Part shown: piece by piece, positions 25,503 to 34,124 of the stretch
Numbering within the stretch: the stretch's first letter is position 1
How the letters are laid out: each line of letters opens with the position of its first letter
Origin: Aquimarina longa SW024
GTDB taxonomy: Bacteria > Bacteroidota > Bacteroidia > Flavobacteriales > Flavobacteriaceae
Assembly: GCF_001401755.1 (NCBI RefSeq)
Contig: NZ_KQ474103.1
Coordinates: 191,038-255,037 of the forward strand
Direction: 5' to 3'
Length of the DNA stretch: 64,000 nt
Made by a program: the position numbers and the translations under genes
The notes under the pieces: model-generated
Databases searched by the model: none
What the model was told of the DNA's origin: nothing
Seen by the model: only the letters and a program-made list of their open reading frames with translations

Positions 25503-28103
25503 ATGAATTTGAATAATTTCACTATAAAATCCCAAGAAGCTATACAACAAGCACAACAACTTGCACAAAGTTTCGGGCATCAACAAATAGAAAATGAGCA
25601 TATTTTTAAAGCTATTTTTAATGTAGATGAAAATGTCTTACCATTTTTATTAAAAAAGCTAAATGTAAATATCAATCTTTTACAACAAGTTCTAGATAGT
25701 ACTTTAGAAAGTTTTCCTAAAGTTAGCGGTGGAGAAATTCAACTATCAAGAGAAGCAGGAAAATCCTTAAATGAGGCAAATACTATTGCCAAAAAGATGA
25801 ATGATGAATATGTCTCTATTGAACATCTCGCAATCGCTATCTTTAAATCCAAAAGTAAGATATCACAGATACTAAAAGATCAAGGAGTTACAGAAAAACA
25901 TCTAATAGAAGCTATTAATGAAATCAGAAAAGGAGAACGAGTAACATCACAAAATGCAGAAGAAACCTATCAAGCATTAAGTAAATACGCAAAAAACCTT
26001 AATGAAATGGCCGAAAACGGAAAATTAGACCCCGTTATTGGTCGAGATGAAGAAATTCGAAGAATCTTACAGATCCTTTCTCGTCGTACCAAAAATAACC
26101 CAATGCTTGTCGGTGAACCAGGAGTTGGTAAAACTGCTATAGCAGAAGGATTAGCACACCGAATTATTGCTGGTGATATCCCAGAAAATCTAAAAAACAA
26201 ACAGATTTTCTCTTTAGACATGGGGGCACTGATAGCAGGCGCCAAATTTAAAGGAGAGTTTGAAGAACGCCTTAAATCAGTAGTCAAAGAAGTTACAACG
26301 AGTGATGGAGATATTGTACTGTTTATTGATGAAATCCATACTCTAGTAGGTGCAGGAGGTGGTCAGGGAGCAATGGATGCTGCCAATATATTAAAACCAG
26401 CATTGGCAAGAGGTGAACTTCGTGCTATTGGAGCCACAACATTAGATGAATATCAAAAGTATTTTGAAAAAGATAAAGCACTAGAAAGGCGTTTTCAGAA
26501 AGTAATCGTTGATGAACCCGATACAGAAAGTGCTATATCAATACTTAGAGGGATTAAAGAAAAATATGAAACGCATCATAAAGTACGTATCAAAGATGAA
26601 GCTATCATTGCTGCTGTAGAATTATCCCAACGTTATATTACCAATAGATTTTTACCCGACAAAGCAATTGATTTAATGGACGAAGCTGCTTCTAAATTAA
26701 GAATGGAAATTAATTCTAAACCTGAAGAACTTGACGTACTGGATCGAAAAATCATGCAACTAGAAATTGAAATCGAGGCCATAAAACGAGAAAATGATGA
26801 AACTAAACTAAAGACTCTGAATAATGATCTTGCCAATATTAAAGAAGAACGTAATGAGATCTTTTCTAAATGGCAAAGTGAAAAACAAGTGGTTGACGCC
26901 ATACAAAATGCAAAAACTGATATCGAAGAATATAAACTTGAAGCAGAACGAGCTGAGCGTAATGGAGATTATGGAAAAGTTGCAGAACTACGATACGGAA
27001 AAATAAAAGAAGGACAAGAAAAGTTAGATGCATTACAAAAACAATTAAACGAGCAACAAAGTAAATCTTCTCTTATCAAAGAAGAAGTTACTAATGATGA
27101 TATTGCAGAAGTAGTCGCTAAATGGACTGGTGTACCTGTAACAAAAATGTTGCAGAGTGATCGCGAAAAACTATTAGTATTAGAAAAAGAATTACAAAAA
27201 CGTGTCGTCGGACAAACCGAAGCAATACAAGCCGTTAGTGATGCTGTACGAAGAAGTAGAGCTGGTTTACAAGATCAAAAAAAACCAATAGGATCATTTT
27301 TATTTCTTGGTACTACTGGAGTAGGAAAAACAGAACTAGCAAAAGCTCTGGCTGATTATCTTTTTAATGACGAAAATGCTATGACCAGAATAGATATGAG
27401 CGAATATCAAGAACGTCATGCAGTAAGTAGATTAGTGGGAGCACCTCCTGGATATGTCGGATATGATGAAGGAGGGCAATTAACTGAAGCTGTTCGAAGA
27501 AAACCATACTCTGTAGTACTATTAGATGAAATCGAAAAAGCACATCCAGATACATTTAATATCTTATTACAAGTACTAGATGAAGGTCGATTGACCGATA
27601 ATAAAGGTAGAACTGCTGATTTTAGAAATACAATTATTATTATGACCAGTAATATAGGAAGTCATATCATACAAGAAAAATTCAAAACCATAATAGATAT
27701 GGATACCGCTATGGAAACTGCAAAAATTGAAGTTTTGAATACCTTAAAACAAGCTGTTCGACCTGAATTTCTAAACAGAATAGATGATGTTATTATGTTT
27801 TCTCCTCTTACCAAAAACAATATAAAAGAAATTGTAAAACTTCAATTAAAACAAGTTTCTAAAATGTTAACAGAACAACATATTGTACTTGATGCTACAG
27901 AACAAGCTATAATATATCTTTCTGAAAAAGGTTTTCAACCAGAATTTGGAGCAAGACCAGTAAAACGTACTATCCAAAAAGAAGTATTAAATAAACTCTC
28001 AAAGGAAATCATAGCAGGAAAAATTTCTACCAAAAGTATCATTCTACTAGATGAGTTTGATAATAGTTTAGTTTTTAGAAATCAAGCTGATTTAGTTTCT
28101 TAA
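25503..28103 (+). CDS. clpB: ATP-dependent disaggregase ClpB
   Basis: 866 residues, matching the family's ~860. Order: N domain (1-~145), AAA1 with Walker A GEPGVGKT and Walker B VLFIDEIH, coiled-coil middle domain (~405-525, charged heptads) that separates ClpB from other Hsp100s, AAA2 with GTTGVGKT and VVLLDEIEKAH, and a C-terminal D2 domain with RPVKRTIQ. It works with DnaK to rescue aggregated proteins. Likely heat induced, though I see no recognisable heat-shock element. Monocistronic. Confidence 0.97.
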   Translation: MNLNNFTIKSQEAIQQAQQLAQSFGHQQIENEHIFKAIFNVDENVLPFLLKKLNVNINLLQQVLDSTLESFPKVSGGEIQLSREAGKSLNEANTIAKKMNDEYVSIEHLAIAIFKSKSKISQILKDQGVTEKHLIEAINEIRKGERVTSQNAEETYQALSKYAKNLNEMAENGKLDPVIGRDEEIRRILQILSRRTKNNPMLVGEPGVGKTAIAEGLAHRIIAGDIPENLKNKQIFSLDMGALIAGAKFKGEFEERLKSVVKEVTTSDGDIVLFIDEIHTLVGAGGGQGAMDAANILKPALARGELRAIGATTLDEYQKYFEKDKALERRFQKVIVDEPDTESAISILRGIKEKYETHHKVRIKDEAIIAAVELSQRYITNRFLPDKAIDLMDEAASKLRMEINSKPEELDVLDRKIMQLEIEIEAIKRENDETKLKTLNNDLANIKEERNEIFSKWQSEKQVVDAIQNAKTDIEEYKLEAERAERNGDYGKVAELRYGKIKEGQEKLDALQKQLNEQQSKSSLIKEEVTNDDIAEVVAKWTGVPVTKMLQSDREKLLVLEKELQKRVVGQTEAIQAVSDAVRRSRAGLQDQKKPIGSFLFLGTTGVGKTELAKALADYLFNDENAMTRIDMSEYQERHAVSRLVGAPPGYVGYDEGGQLTEAVRRKPYSVVLLDEIEKAHPDTFNILLQVLDEGRLTDNKGRTADFRNTIIIMTSNIGSHIIQEKFKTIIDMDTAMETAKIEVLNTLKQAVRPEFLNRIDDVIMFSPLTKNNIKEIVKLQLKQVSKMLTEQHIVLDATEQAIIYLSEKGFQPEFGARPVKRTIQKEVLNKLSKEIIAGKISTKSIILLDEFDNSLVFRNQADLVS

Positions 28104-28245
28104 CTAAAAACTAAAACACATAACTAAACTCAAAAAAATATTACCTCATAATCATCATGCAAGACAATCAGTTTGAAAAATAAATTGATTGTCTTATTTT
28201 TTTAAACAAAAATTAATAGCCAAAAATTTTGCAAAAAAACAGAGG

Positions 28246-28262
28246 TTACGGTTTTACCGTAA
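28246..28262. promoter_or_regulatory. Perfect 7-bp palindrome, candidate operator
   Basis: TTACGGT-TTT-ACCGTAA lies 79 bases before the start of the 28341 gene. GC-containing arms stand out against the AT-rich surroundings. It has no T-run and is distant from the clpB stop, so an operator is more likely than a terminator. Cognate regulator unknown. Confidence 0.45.
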
Positions 28263-28340
28263 ATATTAACAAAATAATTCTTATATAGTTAATAACTAAA
28301 TAAAGAAAGAAATCAGGTTTTTAAGTACATTGCCATCATA

Positions 28341-28970
28341 ATGAAACTATTAACTGTATTATTGTTTATTTTAATCTCTTGTACCTCTTTGGCTCAAAGC
28401 CAAAAAAGTACCCTATATGATATTAAAAATAAATATCAACTAATCAAAGAGTTGATAAATACAAATACACTTAGACAATATTACACTGACTATCAGCACG
28501 ATAAATCTGTAAAAAACGGATCACTTACTTTTTATTTTAATAGTAGCGAATTAAAACATATCATTCATAAATATACTCAGGGGAATACACAATATAAAGA
28601 TGAATACTATATATGGGATGATCAGTTATTTTTTCAATATTCTACAACTAAAATAAAGTATACTGATTATGAAAAAAAAACATATCAGAAAAAACGTAAA
28701 TTAATAAACATAACATTAACTATTGAAGAACGTTTTTATTTTAAAAATAGAAATACGATAAAGTGTCAGTTTAAAAGTTTTGAAAACAGAAGTAATAACC
28801 CTAACAAAATCAAAACAAATTATGTTTCAAACATTGACATTGAATGCAATCAAGCACAAAATGTTTTGAAAAAATTTGATTTATTATTTGAGTTTCAAAA
28901 AACAGAAATTGGGGATCCTTGTAATCTCCCAAAAAGTATTACAATCACTTCACCTTTAGATCAGAACTAA
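28341..28970 (+). CDS. Secreted protein of unknown function
   Basis: 209 residues with a clear signal peptide (MKLLTVLLFILISCTSLAQ). The ISC could be a lipobox, but TSLAQ suits signal peptidase I better. The mature part is Lys/Tyr-rich with alternating beta-strand pattern (KNGSLTFYFN, QLFFQYSTTKIKYTDY). No family recognised. A palindromic candidate operator lies upstream. Monocistronic by context. Confidence 0.6.
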   Translation: MKLLTVLLFILISCTSLAQSQKSTLYDIKNKYQLIKELINTNTLRQYYTDYQHDKSVKNGSLTFYFNSSELKHIIHKYTQGNTQYKDEYYIWDDQLFFQYSTTKIKYTDYEKKTYQKKRKLINITLTIEERFYFKNRNTIKCQFKSFENRSNNPNKIKTNYVSNIDIECNQAQNVLKKFDLLFEFQKTEIGDPCNLPKSITITSPLDQN

Positions 28971-29102
28971 ATTCTCTTTACTAATTTTTTTTTGTTTTAT
29001 AGTAAAGCTTTTTTTTAGAAACATCCCAAGATTTCTTATATAAAAACAAATTAAGAAGTATACTCACTTCTCCTCTTTAGAAAAAAACAATATAAAAACA
29101 CA

Positions 29103-29136
29103 ATTAAATAATATACCAATTGGTATATTATTTAAT
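29103..29136. promoter_or_regulatory. TetR operator, perfect 34-base palindrome
   Basis: The palindrome is centred on ACCAATTGGT and flanked by AT arms, ending 22 bases before the TetR start codon. Its core ATATACC-N4-GGTATAT recurs at 29774-29791 before the thioesterase gene, indicating autoregulation and control of the downstream gene by the same protein. Confidence 0.8.
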
Positions 29137-29158
29137 ATATTATACTTAATTTAGTAAA

Positions 29159-29755
29159 ATGCTTACAAAATCTGAACAAACAACAGAGTTTATTATCCAA
29201 ACGGTAGCACCAATATTTAATAAGAATGGATATGCTGCAACAAGCCTTAGTGATATAACCAAAGCTACTGGACTTACAAAGGGAGCTATTTATGGAAATT
29301 TTAAAAACAAAGAAGAACTTTCTATTGCAGCATTTGATACCACCGTTAAGAACATGCTTAGACGTATTAATACGCATCAATCCACAAGCGATTCCCCTTT
29401 AGAAAAACTACTCCTAATCACTGATTTTTATAGAAACTATTATAATTATAGTCAAGAATTAGGAGGTTGTCCTGTTTTAAATATGGGAGTAGATGCTAAA
29501 CATCAAAATCCCTTACTACTAGAGCGAGTAAAATATACAATAACAAAAGTTCAGAATAATCTGGCAAAGATTATTGAAGCTGGTCAAGAACTCCAAGAAA
29601 TACATACTAAAATAGCTCCTTTACTGTATGCAAAAAGAGTATATACTATGATAATTGGCGCTATTTTTATGACACATACTATGGAAGATAACAATTATCT
29701 TCTCGAAACAATGAATCAAATTGATATTATAATTTATAAAGAATTAAAGCGATAA
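29159..29755 (+). CDS. TetR-family transcription repressor
   Basis: 198 residues. N-terminal helix-turn-helix (~10-55) with GYAATSLSDITKATGLTKGAI then YGNFKNKEEL, the standard TetR DNA-binding signature. The C-terminal part is an all-helical ligand-binding domain of the YcdC/AcrR-like type. A perfect palindrome sits directly upstream, and the same motif precedes the thioesterase gene 56 bp downstream. Ligand may be an acyl-CoA or a related compound, inferred from the target gene. Confidence 0.92.
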   Translation: MLTKSEQTTEFIIQTVAPIFNKNGYAATSLSDITKATGLTKGAIYGNFKNKEELSIAAFDTTVKNMLRRINTHQSTSDSPLEKLLLITDFYRNYYNYSQELGGCPVLNMGVDAKHQNPLLLERVKYTITKVQNNLAKIIEAGQELQEIHTKIAPLLYAKRVYTMIIGAIFMTHTMEDNNYLLETMNQIDIIIYKELKR

Positions 29756-29772
29756 TCTTTTTTTTAACTAAA

Positions 29773-29792
29773 AATATACCAAACGGTATATT
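29773..29792. promoter_or_regulatory. Second TetR operator, upstream of the thioesterase gene
   Basis: ATATACC-AAAC-GGTATAT has the same 7-4-7 layout and the same arms as the operator before the TetR gene, with only the spacer changed. It lies 20 bases before the thioesterase ATG, so binding would block initiation. Confidence 0.75.
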
Positions 29793-29811
29793 AAAAAACA
29801 ATACCTATATT

Positions 29812-30294
29812 ATGGAACTACCTAAAGTACTAGAAAGTAAAGCTAAGATACGATTTCAGGATTGCGACCCTTTTAATCATCTTAATAATGCTGCTTATAT
29901 TAATTATATGATTAATGCTCGTGAAGATCAAATTGAAAAACACTACAATCTTGATATTTTTAAACTAGCAAAAACTAAAGGTGTAAGCTGGGTCGTTGGT
30001 ACAAACCAGATTGCATACCTAAAACCTGTTTTGTTAATGGAAAATATTACTATTGATTCACAACTCATAAAATATCATGAAAACCAACTTCATGTAGAAA
30101 TTAGAATGTGGAACCATGATAAAACGGAACTCAAAGCTGTATTGTGGAGCTCTTTTGTCCACTTTAATTTACTAAAACAAAAACGCTGGAATCATGACCA
30201 ACAACTTATGGAATTATTTAAAAAAATAGTCAATCCTGTTACAGCAAATAATTTTGAAGAAAGAATTTTACAACTAAAACCACAAAAAGTGTAA
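29812..30294 (+). CDS. Acyl-CoA thioesterase, 4HBT hot-dog fold
   Basis: 160 residues. The N-terminal FQDCDPFNHLNNAAYINYM carries the catalytic Asp and the DxFxHLNNAxY pattern of 4-hydroxybenzoyl-CoA-thioesterase-like enzymes. These hydrolyse acyl-CoA thioesters in the cytoplasm. It is downstream of a TetR regulator and has that regulator's operator at its start. Chain-length preference not predictable. Confidence 0.88.
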   Translation: MELPKVLESKAKIRFQDCDPFNHLNNAAYINYMINAREDQIEKHYNLDIFKLAKTKGVSWVVGTNQIAYLKPVLLMENITIDSQLIKYHENQLHVEIRMWNHDKTELKAVLWSSFVHFNLLKQKRWNHDQQLMELFKKIVNPVTANNFEERILQLKPQKV

Positions 30295-30350
30295 CATTTA
30301 CTGTTTTCTATCGTCTTATATTTTTACATTAATCATTTAAACTAAGCCAT

Positions 30351-30476
30351 ATGAAATCTTCTGACGATTTAGACTCTTCTAATAAAAATAGAAGTCTCTA
30401 TATTTATATAGGTTTTTTTATCATAGCAATACTATCTATGGGTATCGTTGCTTGGCAAATGGGAATGTTAGAATAA
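30351..30476 (+). CDS. 41-residue single-pass membrane protein
   Basis: ATG at 30351 to TAA at 30474-30476 encodes a polar N-terminus (MKSSDDLDSSNKNRS), one hydrophobic helix of about 20 residues and a short tail MGMLE. A strong hairpin terminator follows within five bases, which supports real expression. It lies 57 bp after the thioesterase gene and may share its transcript. No family recognised. Confidence 0.6.
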   Translation: MKSSDDLDSSNKNRSLYIYIGFFIIAILSMGIVAWQMGMLE

Positions 30477-30480
30477 TGTA

Positions 30481-30519
30481 ATCAGGTATAAAAACAGAAC
30501 TAGTGTTTTTATACCTGAT
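30481..30519 (+). terminator. Strong terminator after the 41-residue gene
   Basis: A perfect 16-bp stem (ATCAGGTATAAAAACA and complement) with a seven-base loop. The poly-U equivalent lies within the second arm, and 17 bases later the next gene starts. Confidence 0.7.
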
Positions 30520-30535
30520 ATTATAAAATTAATTA

Positions 30536-31045
30536 ATGAAACTCTTAGTAACTGTATTCATTTTTCTTTTTTCTCTACCTAGTAGTTCACAGAACAATAC
30601 ACTATCCGAAGCAACAACAACTTATTTTTTTATAAGACATGCTGAAAAAGAATTAAGTGATCCAAATAATAAAGATCCTAACCTTACTAAACAAGGAAAG
30701 ATCCGTGCAGAAAACTGGGCAAAAATACTAACAGATACCAAAGTTGACCTTGTATATACTACTGATTATAATAGAACGCAAGAAACTGCAAAACCTATCG
30801 CAAAAAGTAAAAATCTATCCCTAAGTTTTTACAATCCTCGGAATCTAAATGATCTACAATTTCAGAAAGCAACTAAAGGAAAAACTGTAGTAATTGTAGG
30901 ACATAGCAATACAACTCCATCCTTTGTAAATAAAATTATTGGTAAAGAAAAATATATGCCTATTAACGAAAAAAATTATAGTAAGTTATTTATTATAAAA
31001 ATCACAGGTAATATAATTACCGATACAGTACTTATCATAAATTAA
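30536..31045 (+). CDS. Exported histidine phosphatase (phosphoglycerate-mutase fold)
   Basis: 169 residues with a signal peptide (MKLLVTVFIFLFSLPSSSQ). The RHG-like motif FIRHAEKE (~32) with the phospho-acceptor His, the YTTDYNRTQETAKP segment, and VGHSNTTPSFV (~122) with the second catalytic His match branch 2/SixA-like histidine phosphatases. Predicted periplasmic. Substrate unknown. It overlaps the convergent 31042-31794 gene by four bases. Confidence 0.85.
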   Translation: MKLLVTVFIFLFSLPSSSQNNTLSEATTTYFFIRHAEKELSDPNNKDPNLTKQGKIRAENWAKILTDTKVDLVYTTDYNRTQETAKPIAKSKNLSLSFYNPRNLNDLQFQKATKGKTVVIVGHSNTTPSFVNKIIGKEKYMPINEKNYSKLFIIKITGNIITDTVLIIN

Positions 31046-31794
31046 CAACAATCTTTATATACATAAACATAGATATCCTCCAATAGTATTTCTGAGAGTA
31101 GTTTCAACTGATTTTTTTCATACAATTTATCTAACTGTTTTAACGGCAATGCCAGATTATCTGTTTTATAATTTTTATAATCCACAAAACGTATCCCATT
31201 TACAACCCTTGGGTTGTACGCCTTTCTAAAACGTATTCCGCCTCCATTTACGGCATATTTATAAGCTAAATAATCTACTGTAAAATCTTCTTTATGTATC
31301 CAATATAAAAATTCATCTTCAAAATCAGTTCCCCCTCCTTCTTGATCGAAAATTACTTTAATTTTATAGTATCCTTTCCCCTCTATTATAGACTCCCCTA
31401 CCAATTCTTTATGCACCGCAGAAGCATTAAGTCCATAAGGCAAATTAGCAAAATAATGTACTGAGTTAACACCATCACTAATTTTGGTCACCATAGAATC
31501 CACTACTTTTACAGAACAATTATCAAGAGTACGAATCAAACCAGAATTACTTACCACATCATTAATTACACCATTAGGAGTATCTATAAACCGCTCTAGT
31601 GTATATCTCCCATCCTTTTTTCTATTACTACTATACTGTTTTTTTCTAAAAGTAAAATGTATTACCGAATTATCATACCTAGATCCGCCTGCCACTTCTA
31701 TTGTCTTTTCTACAATCTCCTGAGCAGAAAATTCAGTAAAAGCCATCGTAAATAAACAAAAAACAAATAATAACACTATATAGTAACGTTGCAT
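31042..31794 (-). CDS. Exported protein, DUF6503-like
   Basis: 250 residues with a signal peptide (MQRYYIVLLFVFCLFTMAF). Motifs such as EIVEKTIEVAGGSRYDNS, FTFRKKQYSSNRKKDGRY and a C-terminal NPRVVNGIRFVDYKNY resemble a Bacteroidetes-specific secreted beta-rich family (DUF6503-type, from memory). Biochemical role not known. Ends in a Cys pair (KDCC). Confidence 0.65.
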   Translation of the reverse strand: MQRYYIVLLFVFCLFTMAFTEFSAQEIVEKTIEVAGGSRYDNSVIHFTFRKKQYSSNRKKDGRYTLERFIDTPNGVINDVVSNSGLIRTLDNCSVKVVDSMVTKISDGVNSVHYFANLPYGLNASAVHKELVGESIIEGKGYYKIKVIFDQEGGGTDFEDEFLYWIHKEDFTVDYLAYKYAVNGGGIRFRKAYNPRVVNGIRFVDYKNYKTDNLALPLKQLDKLYEKNQLKLLSEILLEDIYVYVYKDCC

Positions 31795-31849
31795 AAAATT
31801 CTTTTTTAGTCTAATTAATCTTTCTTTTGTGATAATATATAACAGTTTT

Positions 31850-31894
31850 AATCAATAACTTCAGAGAACTTTCTCCTCAATAAGAGATTAAACT
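31850..31894. repeat. Dispersed REP-like intergenic element, partial copy C
   Basis: A short piece with AATCAATAACTTCAG followed by CTCCTCAATAAGAGATTAAAC, matching the start and end blocks of copies A (18660) and B (23198) with the middle missing. Confidence 0.4.
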
Positions 31895-32054
31895 TAATCG
31901 ATAGATTATCTACATATAGACGAAAAATAAGTCTCATACTTACTTATTAAGTATATAATTTTCGAAATATTTTTTATAGGAATCATTACTATTTTTTTTA
32001 AGTTTAAAAAAAGATAATTAATTTGCGGCTCTTAATCCCCTTAATAAAAATATT

Positions 32055-32405
32055 ATGAAATTCATACTACTACTTGTAATCTGCTTTACAGCACAATCGA
32101 TCTTAGCTCAGGACGCAACAGCATATGAAAATATAACAAAAAAATTTCAGGAGAATTATAATGCTCAAGATGTAGAAGCTATTTTTAATATGTATACTAC
32201 TGAATTGCAAGAATCTATGACTAAAGAAGGTGTTAATCAGTTTGTAAAAGGGTGCTACGAACAATTTGGGAATCTAAAAAATATAATTTTTATAGAAACT
32301 ACAGAAGGTGTATATAGTTATACTGCAGAATTTGATAAATCAAAATTATCAATGGATCTACAACTCGATACAAATCATAAGATATCAACCATACAGTTTT
32401 TATAG
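32055..32405 (+). CDS. Small exported DUF3887-like protein
   Basis: 116 residues with a signal peptide (MKFILLLVICFTAQSILAQ). The mature ~97 residues fit the NTF2-like DUF3887 pattern: repeated helices then strands, YNAQDVEAIFNMYTTELQE and a GNLKNIIFIE strand. Such domains often precede peptidases or stand alone; function unknown. A hairpin terminator follows. Confidence 0.65.
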   Translation: MKFILLLVICFTAQSILAQDATAYENITKKFQENYNAQDVEAIFNMYTTELQESMTKEGVNQFVKGCYEQFGNLKNIIFIETTEGVYSYTAEFDKSKLSMDLQLDTNHKISTIQFL

Positions 32406-32433
32406 TCATACCGATAAAAAAATAATCAATACT

Positions 32434-32471
32434 AATACAAAGCTTTCTTTTCGAGAAAGCTTTGTATTTTT
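32434..32471 (+). terminator. Terminator overlapping the smpB promoter
   Basis: A perfect 15-bp stem (AATACAAAGCTTTCT and complement) around a five-base loop, ending in a T-run. The second arm and T-run overlap the -7 box of smpB by seven bases. Confidence 0.8.
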
Positions 32472-32472
32472 G
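32465..32472 (+). promoter_or_regulatory. TAnnTTTG (-7) promoter element for smpB
   Basis: TATTTTTG matches the consensus and lies 36 bases before the smpB ATG. It is built into the T-run of the preceding terminator. Confidence 0.5.
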
Positions 32473-32507
32473 TAGTTATTTATAAAAAGTACTTCGAACA
32501 CCGATAC

Positions 32508-32966
32508 ATGAATCCAAATAAAATTAATATACAAAATCGTAAAGCTAAATTCGAATACGAATTTCTTGATAACTATACTGCAGGGATTAAACTAGCCGGT
32601 ACCGAGATAAAAGCCATACGAGAAGGAAAAGCTAGTATTGCAGAAAGTTTTTGTGAATTTAATAATAGCGAGCTTTTTGTTATTAATATGCATATCGAAG
32701 AGTATTCTCATGCAACTTACTTTAACCATAACCCAAAAAGTGAGCGAAAACTATTACTCAATAAGAAAGAACTAAAAAAACTTGAGAAAGAAGTAAAAAA
32801 CTCTGGATTAACCATTATTCCCACACGATTATTTATAAATGATCGTGGATTAGCTAAACTTAATATTGTTCTTGCTCGTGGTAAGAAAATGTATGATAAA
32901 AGAGAAACAATCAAAGATCGCGATAATAAAAGAGCGCTTGATCGTATTAAAAAAGATTACAAGTAA
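32508..32966 (+). CDS. smpB: SsrA-binding protein SmpB
   Basis: 152 residues, normal length. Essential partner of tmRNA in rescuing stalled ribosomes. Seen: INIQNRKAKFEYEFLDNYTA, GTEIKAIREGKASIAESF, ERKLLLNKKELKKL, and a basic C-terminal tail DKRETIKDRDNKRALDRIKK that is structured in the ribosome. The tmRNA gene itself is not in the window. Confidence 0.96.
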   Translation: MNPNKINIQNRKAKFEYEFLDNYTAGIKLAGTEIKAIREGKASIAESFCEFNNSELFVINMHIEEYSHATYFNHNPKSERKLLLNKKELKKLEKEVKNSGLTIIPTRLFINDRGLAKLNIVLARGKKMYDKRETIKDRDNKRALDRIKKDYK

Positions 32967-32981
32967 ATACTGCTATACATT

Positions 32982-33623
32982 TTAATTTTTATTCTCTAAT
33001 AAGGGTACGAATCTAAACTCTCCGAATTCATGTTTTTCAAATGCTGTTTCACTTTTACGTATAAACAATGTCATGATTTGCTTATCATTACCTACAGGGA
33101 TTACTAAACGCCCATTGATTTTTAATTGACTTAATAATGGCTTAGGAACATAAGGCGCTCCTGCAGTAACAATAATAGCAGCATAGGGAGCATGTTCTAT
33201 CAATCCTTTATATCCATCACCAAAAGACAACCGTTTAGGTCTATACCCTAACTTAGATAAAAATAGTTTTGTCTTTTTAAATAACTCTTGTTGTCTTTCT
33301 ATACTATAGACTTTAAGCCCTAGTTCGCATAAAACTGCGGTTTGATATCCAGACCCTGTACCTATCTCTAATACAGTATCCCCTCTACTTACCTGTAATA
33401 ATTCACTCTGAAACGCAACCGTATACGGCTGAGAAATCGTTTGATCCGCAGCAATCGGAAAAGCTTTATCCTGATATGCATGATCTTCGAAACCAGAATC
33501 GATAAATAAGTGCCTAGGAATTTTATCTATTGCAGCTAATACATTTTTATCTTTAATTCCTTTTTTGATTAAAACATCTACTAATTGCTTTCTCTTTCCG
33601 GCATGTCTAAGGGTATCTTTCAC
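32982..33623 (-). CDS. pcm: Protein-L-isoaspartate O-methyltransferase
   Basis: 213 residues. SAM-dependent repair of isoaspartyl residues. Seen: IPRHLFID, the QTISQPYTVAFQSELL segment typical of PCMT, SAM motif I VLEIGTGSGYQTAVL, and IIVTAGAPYVPKPLLSQL. Convergent with smpB, 15 bp apart. Note a few relatives are annotated as tRNA methyltransferases; motif I and QPYT favour PCMT. Confidence 0.93.
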   Translation of the reverse strand: MKDTLRHAGKRKQLVDVLIKKGIKDKNVLAAIDKIPRHLFIDSGFEDHAYQDKAFPIAADQTISQPYTVAFQSELLQVSRGDTVLEIGTGSGYQTAVLCELGLKVYSIERQQELFKKTKLFLSKLGYRPKRLSFGDGYKGLIEHAPYAAIIVTAGAPYVPKPLLSQLKINGRLVIPVGNDKQIMTLFIRKSETAFEKHEFGEFRFVPLLENKN

Positions 33624-33969
33624 TATTCTATAGGTTATTTAGCAGGCTAAAATTACATAAACATTTCATTGGTTTAATTTTTTTATCCCGAAAATATCAC
33701 AAAAATATACCGAATTACTCATAACTACCACATTATAAAATCATGATCTAATATTATAACAATAGAAGTATTGGTTTCTTTTAGGATTTTATAGACAGCC
33801 ATACCAATAATCTCTAGCAAAAATCTCAAGAAGAACCCGAAAAACCATCCCACCAGTTAGAACTCTTCTAAGTTATACTTTTTTTAAACCCTAAAAACAA
33901 CATAAAATACAGTATACCAATATCATAAAATAAATATACTGTAAATCCTAGATAAAAATATAATTTTGA
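33624..33969. other. Intergenic region upstream of pcm, no gene seen
   Basis: About 345 AT-rich bases with stops in all frames. It should contain the pcm promoter. No palindrome or repeat of note recognised. Confidence 0.5.
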
Positions 33970-34083
33970 AAAGCAATTCACAACGGAGAGTATCCATTTC
34001 GTAGTTTTGCTAATGGTACTTTTACAGGTGGGTATAGTGATCATTTTCCTGTATACCTATATCTTATCAAAGAAAAAAGGTGA
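33970..34083 (+). pseudogene. 3'-end remnant of an unknown, possibly nuclease/phosphatase-type, gene
   Basis: An open frame without a start encodes KAIHNGEYPFRSFANG then TFTGGYSDHFPVYLYLIKEK and a TGA inside the following terminator. The GGYSDHFPVYLYL ending resembles, from memory, C-termini of flavobacterial endonuclease/exonuclease/phosphatase-family proteins, where SDHFPV carries the last catalytic residues. Only 37 codons remain. Confidence 0.5.
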
Positions 34084-34103
34084 TCAGAAGATCACCTTTT
34101 TTC
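34072..34103. terminator. Strong hairpin terminator between two gene remnants
   Basis: A perfect 14-bp stem (GAAAAAAGGTGATC and complement) with loop AGAA and flanking A/T tracts. It still serves as the 3' end for both flanking gene remnants. Confidence 0.85.
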
Positions 34104-34124
34104 TTTAACATGATATATTTTATA

